The notes under the pieces: generated by a model
What the model was told of the DNA's origin: nothing
Seen by the model: the letters and a program-made list of their open reading frames with translations, nothing else
Database searches by the model: none
Assembly (NCBI GenBank): GCA_025201865.1
Contig: MU602785.1
Coordinates: 38,938 to 53,284 of the forward strand
Direction of reading: 5' to 3'
DNA length: 14,347 nt
Source of the DNA: Ramicandelaber brevisporus
Taxonomy: Eukaryota > Kickxellomycota > Ramicandelaberales > Ramicandelaberaceae
Part shown: positions 8,856 through 14,347 of the stretch, in pieces
Layout: the number at the start of each line of letters is the position of its first letter
Numbering within the stretch: the first letter of the stretch is position 1
Translations under genes and position numbers: made by a program

Positions 8856-9189
8856 GGGTAGGAAAGCGAGTGGACAGAATAGAAAGTGACGGAGTGTGTG
8901 AGGTGTGAGTGAGAAATGAAGTGGGAGAAGGGTGGGAAAGGGTTTGGTGTGGGAAGAAGAAGAAGAAGAAGCAACAACAGCAACAGGCTGGAGAATAACA
9001 AAACAGACGGCGAAGGGGGACGTAAAACAACAGTATGGTTGAGACAGCGGCGGTACGGAGGGCAAAGGAATTACGTTTTTTGGGCGGCGGGTGGAGGGCT
9101 GAAGCGGAATGGAGAACGAATTCACAGTGTGCCGAATAGTTATGCCGTTTCTGTGGTTTAAGTTGATTGCTGTGAGCTGAGCCGAACCG

Positions 9190-9220
9190 AGAGAGAGAAA
9201 GAGCGAGAGAGAGAGAGAAT
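9190..9220. repeat. GA-rich dinucleotide repeat
   Basis: GAGA-type repeats with occasional A and C interruptions on the plus strand, thus a CT-rich tract in the leader of the minus-strand RRM gene. Such tracts are common near fungal transcription starts. Confidence 0.7.
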
Positions 9221-9266
9221 GGACGAGCAAGCGCCGGCGGCCTGCAGCAACATCATCATCAATTGT

Positions 9267-9279
9267 TGTGCACCCCCTT
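9267..9279 (+). promoter_or_regulatory. TGTGCACCCCCTT element, copy 1
   Basis: This 13-base sequence recurs exactly at 9596-9608, and its TGTGCAC core also occurs at 9352-9358, all within the divergent upstream region. It may be a factor-binding site; no known factor is assigned. Confidence 0.35.
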
Positions 9280-9351
9280 CCGACCTCGTCATCAACCACA
9301 CCAACCGCACAACTCACAAATCGAGGGGGGAAGAGTGAAATGAGGAGGTAA

Positions 9352-9358
9352 TGTGCAC
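9352..9358 (+). promoter_or_regulatory. TGTGCAC core, middle copy
   Basis: It matches the core of the two longer copies but continues ACC instead of CCCCTT. Its inner GTGCAC is palindromic, so orientation is not informative. Confidence 0.25.
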
Positions 9359-9595
9359 ACCGCCAGTCTCACTACTCCAACTTACGGAGGGAGGTTGCAC
9401 CAGCAGAAAAACTCACACCAAACCTTCATTTCGCATGGAGCCAATGCGTTGTTTGGCTCTGAACACACACAGTATTTGGGCACGCGAATGCAGTCCAAGC
9501 CGTGTGCATTCAATCTATTTTCCTTTGGCCTGTTTATTGGGCTGTAGCCAACATTTGCAATTTGGCATGTATCCTGAGTGCTCAGTCATACACTG

Positions 9596-9608
9596 TGTGC
9601 ACCCCCTT
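9596..9608 (+). promoter_or_regulatory. TGTGCACCCCCTT element, copy 2
   Basis: An exact repeat of the 9267-9279 element, about 270 bases upstream of the ATG of the Cys-rich secreted protein. Confidence 0.35.
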
Positions 9609-9874
9609 TAATTTAAAAAAGAACAACACTGCAATTTTAGCGCCAGTAACGGCTTAATATGTGATCGAACTCATTCAGTTTGTTGAGGATTCATTATCCA
9701 GGTCATGCCGGGCTTCGTCGGCCGGCCAAATCATTAAACAGCGTTTTCCCACTTTTCTTTGTGCCAGGTATCACTTTGTCACCCGAACGCACACTTTAAC
9801 TTTCTTTCTTTCCTTCATTCTTTAGCTCTTTCAAATTTACTCCTCAGTGACCTTCCTGTTTGACAGCTCTCTAC

Positions 9875-10207
9875 ATGCGACTCTTATACTTGGCTTTATT
9901 ACTCTTTACATTTCAAGTCAGTGTTAATGCGGTTTGTCCTCTGTGCTGCATCCCGTGCTATACAGAAAAGAGAGTGTGTACAATTGCATGCGATCTGACA
10001 AATGGATCAATCCTGGCCATGCCGTGTAAAATCAGTTGCACAATTAATGAGCTATCCTGTGCACTCTCTTGCTATCGGCTCGCTGGTTCAATCTGTAATC
10101 CATTCCAAGGCTGTCTCATAAAGCAAATAAACGCTCCCTCATTATTCATGTATGTATGTATTTATGTATGTATATTTACTTATTCATTGCTAATTGTTGA
10201 TTATTAA
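9875..10207 (+). CDS. Small secreted cysteine-rich protein
   Basis: The frame gives 110 aa. The first 19 residues form a clear signal peptide (MRLLYLALLLFTFQVSVNA, cut probably after Ala19). The mature core has 12 cysteines in about 65 residues with spacing C-x2-CC-x2-C-x6-C-x3-C-x11-C-x3-C-x6-C-x3-C-x7-C-x5-C, including three CxxxC pairs. I do not recognise a family. Size, signal peptide and Cys density are typical of secreted fungal effector-like, antimicrobial or wall-associated proteins, but no function can be assigned. The last 20 or so residues are encoded by an ATGT tetranucleotide repeat and are hydrophobic. This tail may be an artefact of reading into an intron, because GTATGT donor-like hexamers occur at 10150 and 10154 and a branch-like GCTAAT follows near 10189. 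The true C-terminus is therefore uncertain. The gene is divergent from the RRM gene and upstream of the PHD gene on the same strand. Confidence 0.65.
   Translation: MRLLYLALLLFTFQVSVNAVCPLCCIPCYTEKRVCTIACDLTNGSILAMPCKISCTINELSCALSCYRLAGSICNPFQGCLIKQINAPSLFMYVCIYVCIFTYSLLIVDY
10148..10171. repeat. ATGT tetranucleotide repeat
   Basis: ATGTATGTATGT-type units lie at the 3' end of the Cys-rich gene's open frame. They create GTATGT donor-like hexamers, so the tract may be the start of an intron or a 3' UTR repeat. Confidence 0.75.
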
Positions 10208-10281
10208 ATGTTTTGTTCTTGGTTTTGTTTTTGGCTATGTTTTGTTTTGCTTCGGAGACACTCTTGAGCTCCAGCAAAACA

Positions 10282-10287
10282 AATAAA
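10282..10287 (+). terminator. AATAAA polyadenylation signal candidate, Cys-rich gene
   Basis: AATAAA lies 75 bases after the stop codon of the Cys-rich gene and about 165 bases before the ATG of the PHD gene, so it would suit 3' processing of the former. Other A/T-rich runs nearby lower the specificity. Confidence 0.4.
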
Positions 10288-10450
10288 CAAAGAAAGCGCT
10301 CTTTATTTATTTATTTTGAAGACAGAAAACGACAGACGCAGCAACACAAACACAGCACAAACACAACAAAAGCGACAACCTCGCAGCCTGTCCTCCTGCA
10401 TCTTCAACTGTCAGGGACCTTTCTTTCCAGCAAGCACAAAGCAAAGACAA

Positions 10451-10667
10451 ATGGCAACAGCTGCGGCAGCTACAGCGGTGTCGGTTGCGAGTTCTCCAGT
10501 GGCAGTTGACAGCAGAAAGGTGTTGTCGATGAGCAGCAGCAGCAGCAGCAGTGACCAAAGCAACAGCAGTGAGAACACCAGCCCACACAGTGATACAAGT
10601 CATCTGCGAGATGACAGCGGGACCAAAGACAGCTCAGCTGCGACAGTGGCGACAGTAGCAACAGCTT

Positions 10668-10717
<50 letters not shown>

Positions 10718-11877
10718 GTAGAGCCTACAATTGAACGAACATTTTCACTGCATCGATTGCCAGCGATGGCTCAATCCACAAGTCTGATGTCTGACGATGA
10801 CATGGATGTAAATACTGCCCATGGAATTGGGCTTGGAATTGGCGTTGACCGAAAACATAACAACAACAACAGCAGCAACAACAGCAGCAGTAATAGAGGT
10901 AATGCTTATAATACGAAAGACTCGGCTCAGCTTGCATCGCCTGGACGCCAGCCAGCGCTGGTATCATATGGATCAAACATTCAGTCTCTCATCATTGCAG
11001 CAGCCATCGACGGTCCTGAATGCGACGCGAGCGAGAATCCCATCAACAGTCGCACTCCAACAGTCAAAAGAACACGGCACACCCAAAAGAACATCAAGCA
11101 AGAGCATGACAGTGATGATGAGACAATATCAGATTCAACAGTAACGGATGATGAAGAGACTCATTTTGCATCTCCGCGTCATCCGCTTGCCACGAAGCTA
11201 TCCGCAGCAGAAGCCGATCTACTTCGAAGCAGTGTCACACGCCGCAACCGTGGTCAGTCAAGTGGCATTCATTCACTGCTCAGCAGCCCTTCTGGCATTA
11301 CTCGGTACCCTTCGGGGCTTGAGCAGTCTCCAATGCGGAATGGTCTTGACCCTCACCATCATACTTATGCCCATTATCATACTCATCACCATCAATATTC
11401 AATGCGTCAGCACCACAATCCCCCTCAGCCGCAAGCTGATGATCAGCAAGTGTCTCCATTCTACGTGAGCACCACGAGCAACGCTCGAGTCAATGGAGGA
11501 AGTACACCTGCCAACAAACGGACTGACAGTGCAAATCAGCTATCATCGCTATCAACAGATGTGCCGTCAGGATCTCGCTATGATTCGCCAAATTCATCAG
11601 GCGGTCGATGGTATATTGAGTACATGGCTGATTTGAGAGGCTCAAGCCCAGTGTCAAGTGACATGCCAACTGCTCATGGACCGGGTTCGTTTCTACTGAG
11701 TCCAGATCATTCTCAACGGCAACAGCAACAGCAACAACAACAACAACAACAACAACAACAGCATCAGCAGCAGCAAAGTCAACAATGGTCTGTACCACAC
11801 ACGCCAGTTGTCAAGAGTTCTCTGTCAACATCAGGGTTTGGTGGTGCAATCCCCTCATTAAGAGTGGAAAGCAATCC

Positions 11878-11913
<36 letters not shown>

Positions 11914-13627
11914 TCAGCAACAGCAGAGCACATCACGAAAACGTACCAGAGCCTCTTCATTTCGGTGCGAGTCTGATACGCCGAACATGGAGCTTCCATC
12001 AATTGCACCATCTGCATCCGCCGAAGTCGCCCTAAAGCGCTCCAGAGTGGACAGCAGCGACACCTCGTCTCGTCGATCGAACTATCCACACGATTCTGAC
12101 GGTGACGGTGACGAGACTGAGACTGACGACGAGGCATTGGAGCTGACCAGGCAAATAATGGCATCTCGCACTACTGCTACAAGCTCTGGTGATGAACAGG
12201 CAAACTCCACAAGCAGCACAGCAAAGACACCTGTGCTGTCAGCAGCCCAAGCAACATCGACCGCAACATCACCGCGCAGCGGCAAATCCGGCTTGGCTGC
12301 GGCCACTCCAGCTGCATTCTCGCGCAAACAGTCATCTACAATGGCACAGTCTGTGGCGCGCCGTGGACTCGTGACGCCGCACAACAGCAGAAGACCAGGC
12401 ATGATGCCTCCAGTTGGCATGCTAGATGCAGCTGGCAATTTCAGGGTAGATTCGCCTGCTGTCAACACCGCCTACGCTTCCCCGGTTGTGGCTCGCTCGC
12501 TACGCATGCCTTCGTTAACTCCATTGCGAGGCGGTGCTCCACAGCCAAATCCACTCGGTCCGTCTGCAACCAACTCTCACATTGGCACACAAGGTCAGTC
12601 GCTGAACTGGTCGCTGGGTGGTCCAGGTGCTTCTCCGCTGCGCTCCTCCAATGGCTCTTCCGGCGTCGCCCACTTGCATCCATCTCTGCAGCACTACGGG
12701 AACTCACTGTATTCGCCAGCTGCCCATCTCTCGACAACTCCACGAAGACGGTCCACTGTTGAGTTTGGCTCACCTCTCGCCAAGGGCTCGTATTCCATGC
12801 TCACAAAGACACCCACGCCTCATGTAGCCGACGACCAGCCAGGCAAAGTCAATATCATGCGCCGACTCCAGATGGCATCATCTTCGTCAGCAGCATTGGT
12901 CAGCCATCCCGCCAAACCAATAATGCCTAGTCTCAGCGACATCGACGAGCATTCTGGCCTTGGTGGACGGCGACTGACCACTGACGACGAAGACGACCCT
13001 GCATTGCTCTCGCCCACGTTCTCGGTTGGTCCATTATCTGCTGCAAGCTCCGCGTCCAAAAAGCTGCGTGCTCCAGACTTGAAGCGTCCGCCAGCTGCTC
13101 GCCAATCTCATCCGGCGCGCTCGCGGTCATCCACCGATGAAAACCAGCCGCCGGAGTCTGATCTTGAAGCCACAGCCAGCACCGACGAACTGGACCATCT
13201 TGATGACGATACCAGCGATACGGAGTACGGCAAGCGTCGCAAACAGCGTCACAACAAACATCGCAAACAGCAACAGCCTCAGAAACGGAAGAATCGAAGC
13301 GATGGCACCGACTGCGTGTGTGGCAAAGACTCCAACCGAGACGTCATCGTTCCTGGCCACAAACCAGCCGCTCGCACTCATGATGGCAATCAAATCTTCA
13401 TGATTGCATGCGACCACTGCGACAGATGGTATCACGGCTGGTGCGTCAATGTGCATGATGAGGAGCAGTCTAGCTGGATCGAGTCATTTTGCTGTCCGAG
13501 GTGCACGACACCAAAACTGCATCGCACAGTAAGGTACAACAGATGTGCACATCCAGCCTGCAAACACCCTGCCAATGGCGATGATCACGTTCACTGCGAT
13601 GCTCACCAGTATCAACACCTTGACTAA
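10451..13627 (+). CDS. Large disordered protein with C-terminal PHD finger and Spp1/CFP1-like Cys-His cluster
   Basis: The protein is 1058 aa from the first ATG. Residues 1 to about 950 are low-complexity: Ser, Ala, Asn/Ser and two Gln tracts, acidic patches, many SP and TP sites and short basic runs (for example KRRKQRHNKHRKQ near 930). The only folded part is C-terminal. A C4HC3 PHD finger uses Cys955, Cys957, Cys987, Cys990, His995, Cys998, Cys1015 and Cys1018. FMIACDHCDRWYHGWC closely matches the CFP1/Spp1 type, which reads H3K4 methylation in the Set1/COMPASS complex. A second cluster, C1032-x4-C1037-x11-C1049-x2-H1052, resembles the zinc motif after the PHD in Spp1/CFP1, or one half of the KANSL2-type C3H domain. 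The first two PHD ligands are followed by an unusually long 29-residue loop, and the aromatic residue that usually precedes CxC is Asp954. A nuclear chromatin role is well supported; COMPASS membership is inference. The gene is convergent with the glutamine synthetase gene. Confidence 0.85.
10532..10552 (+). repeat. CAG repeat read as AGC: poly-Ser tract
   Basis: Six AGC codons and one AGT encode seven Ser near residues 28-34 of the PHD protein. Confidence 0.9.
10673..10717 (+). repeat. CAG repeat read as GCA: poly-Ala tract
   Basis: Fourteen GCA codons and one GCG encode fifteen Ala near residues 75-89 of the PHD protein. The near-pure codon run points to recent expansion by replication slippage. 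Confidence 0.9.
11720..11777 (+). repeat. CAA/CAG poly-Gln tract 1
   Basis: Fifteen Gln codons, mostly CAA, are followed by one His and more Gln, in the middle of the PHD protein. The CAA-rich composition differs from the pure CAG tract 120 bases downstream. Confidence 0.9.
11879..11911 (+). repeat. CAG poly-Gln tract 2
   Basis: Eleven CAG codons in frame encode Gln near residues 477-487 of the PHD protein, then one Arg codon and four more Gln codons. Confidence 0.9.
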
Positions 13628-13631
13628 TAAA
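13626..13631 (+). terminator. AATAAA polyadenylation signal overlapping the PHD gene stop codon
   Basis: AATAAA starts on the second base of the TAA stop (13625-13627). If used, the mRNA would have a 3' UTR of only some tens of bases. Confidence 0.5.
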
Positions 13632-13659
13632 TACTCCTTTTACTACTATTATTTTTGCG

Positions 13660-13665
13660 TTTATT
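13660..13665 (-). terminator. AATAAA polyadenylation signal candidate, glutamine synthetase gene
   Basis: TTTATT on the plus strand reads AATAAA on the minus strand, about 100 bases past the stop codon of the glutamine synthetase. The spacing suits a short 3' UTR. Confidence 0.5.
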
Positions 13666-13764
13666 ACAAATCCCTCGCTAGCTAACTATATATAATCAAT
13701 CGAGATATTAGGGACTCTTTAAATTGATGTAATGAAATTACTATATTATTAGAATAATGAGAGT

Positions 13765-14347
13765 TTAGACAGTGAGGAGAAGCTCGCTGTACTTTGGAAT
13801 TGGCCATTCCTTGTCAGAGATGAGAGTCTCGAGCTTGTCAGAGTTCTGACGAACCTGCTCCATGAGTGGAATGATAATCTTGTTGGCAGCCTCGGCGTGC
13901 TCCTCAACAGAGATGTCGTGGCCCTCAAACTCGACAAGAGCAACAGACAGGCGCGACACGGCAGTCTGGATAGCCTCGACAATTGGAGTGAGCTCCTCGA
14001 GGGCAGAGATTTCCGGAGCAGCGAGCTCCTTCTTGACGGCAACCAGAGCGGCAGCAGAGTCGGCAAGGTTCTTGCGGAAGGTGAAGGCAGCTGGCAGAAC
14101 CTGGGTGCGGATCATAGACTCGAGCGTGCCAGCCTCGACCTGGATGTCCTTGATGTAGCGCTCCATCATGATGTTGTAGCGGGACTCGAGCTCGGACTCG
14201 CTCAGGACACCAACCTTCTTGGTGAGCAGCTCCTTGTGCTGTGGCTGGAGCAGGACAGCGAAGGCCTCTGGGGCAGTGCGGATGTTTGGCAGACCGCGCT
14301 TCTCAGCCTCAACAACCCACTCGGCAGAGTAGTTGTTGCCCTCGAAG
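13765..14347 (-). CDS. Type III glutamine synthetase, C-terminal part (partial gene)
   Basis: The frame is open to the window end, so the visible 193 residues plus stop are only the C-terminus of a protein that is about 700 aa in this family. The enzyme makes glutamine from glutamate, ammonia and ATP. The segment starts with FEGNNYSAEWVVEAEKRGLP, a motif characteristic of the GSIII (GlnN) class. It continues through TAPEAFAVLL, a VLSESELESRYNIMMERY helix, and a helical C-terminal region with an ISVEEHAEAA segment and a KEWPIPKYSELL end. The active site lies upstream and cannot be checked. GSIII is best known from bacteria such as Bacteroides and from scattered eukaryotes (Dictyostelium, some algae). 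Codons end mostly in C or G (CTC, GTC, GAG, AAG), unlike the neighbouring genes, which suggests high expression. The internal ATG at 14169 is not the start, because the family homology runs upstream of it. Confidence 0.9.
   Translation of the reverse strand, partial: FEGNNYSAEWVVEAEKRGLPNIRTAPEAFAVLLQPQHKELLTKKVGVLSESELESRYNIMMERYIKDIQVEAGTLESMIRTQVLPAAFTFRKNLADSAAALVAVKKELAAPEISALEELTPIVEAIQTAVSRLSVALVEFEGHDISVEEHAEAANKIIIPLMEQVRQNSDKLETLISDKEWPIPKYSELLLTV

Larger units (their letters stand above)
8856..9874. promoter_or_regulatory. Divergent upstream region between the RRM and Cys-rich genes
   Basis: This stretch of about 1 kb separates two divergently transcribed genes. On the minus strand it is open in the frame of the RRM gene back to about 9317 without any ATG, is pyrimidine-rich, and ends with an acceptor-like CTACCCATGCAG. 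It therefore probably contains the 5' leader and perhaps an intron. A minus-strand upstream ORF of 44 codons (9158-9292) would lie in that leader. A GA-rich simple repeat lies near 9190-9220. Three TGTGCAC motifs are listed separately. I see no tRNA or other gene in 9356-9874. Confidence 0.55.

Noticed and set aside
8856-9317. N-terminal extension of the RRM protein by about 154 residues
   Set aside because: The extension has no ATG, is low-complexity and pyrimidine-driven, and abuts an acceptor-like site, so it looks like leader or intron rather than protein.
9351-9611. Plus-strand frame of 86 codons in the divergent region
   Set aside because: It has no recognisable domain or signal, and its reading depends on an arbitrary frame through a region that looks regulatory.
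9714-9727. GC-rich hairpin-like GCCGG...GGCCGGCC
   Set aside because: Only about five base pairs with a large loop. No tRNA-like or snRNA-like features surround it.
10213-10509. Plus-strand frame of 98 codons before the PHD gene
   Set aside because: It begins at TTG, has a Gln/Lys-rich simple sequence and overlaps the PHD gene start in another frame. It is most likely untranslated.
12082-12468. Minus-strand frame of 128 codons inside the PHD gene
   Set aside because: It is a shadow of the long disordered coding region, with Ala/Val/Ser bias caused by the opposite strand's codons.
13765-14347. Bacterial contamination or a bacterial contig, suggested by type III glutamine synthetase
   Set aside because: The adjoining genes encode PHD and three-RRM proteins with eukaryotic polyadenylation signals, so the locus is eukaryotic.

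Overview
The window looks like nuclear DNA of an intron-poor eukaryote. It holds six protein-coding genes with long uninterrupted reading frames, AATAAA-type polyadenylation signals, divergent and convergent gene pairs, and abundant microsatellites that run into the coding sequence as poly-Gln, poly-Ala, poly-Ser, poly-Asn and poly-His tracts. A fungal-style three-RRM protein of the Nam8/Csx1/RBP47 type, an Spp1/CFP1-like PHD protein, an S1-fold ectodomain protein, a small secreted Cys-rich protein and a type III glutamine synthetase together suggest an early-diverging fungus (for example a zoopagomycotan or chytrid-like lineage). This placement is an inference; another unicellular opisthokont or an amoebozoan is not excluded.

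Layout: (1) 87-2543 minus, a membrane protein with a trypsin-fold ectodomain that has lost the catalytic His and Ser, one transmembrane helix and a long cytoplasmic tail. (2) 2544-3625, a shared divergent upstream region with tetranucleotide repeats. (3) 3626-6532 plus, a long disordered and coiled-coil protein of unknown function. (4) 6533-6920, an AT-rich convergent 3' spacer. (5) 6921-8855 minus, the three-RRM RNA-binding protein. (6) 8856-9874, a divergent upstream region with repeated TGTGCAC elements. (7) 9875-10207 plus, a small secreted protein with 12 cysteines in its mature core. (8) 10451-13627 plus, a 1058-residue, mostly disordered protein ending in a PHD finger and a second Cys/His cluster. 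(9) 13765 to the window end, minus, the C-terminal part of a type III glutamine synthetase.

The genes do not form an obvious pathway: two are nuclear or RNA-regulatory (RRM protein, PHD protein), two are surface or secreted (pseudoprotease, Cys-rich protein), one is metabolic and one is of unknown role. I saw no tRNA, rRNA, transposon or CRISPR array. Start codons are uncertain for several genes: the nearest ATG often lies in a weak context behind a long ATG-free open leader, so short 5' exons or non-AUG starts may be missing from the models. The most interesting objects are the pseudoprotease receptor-like protein, the Cys-rich secreted protein, and one gene in which a CAG repeat is read in all three frames.
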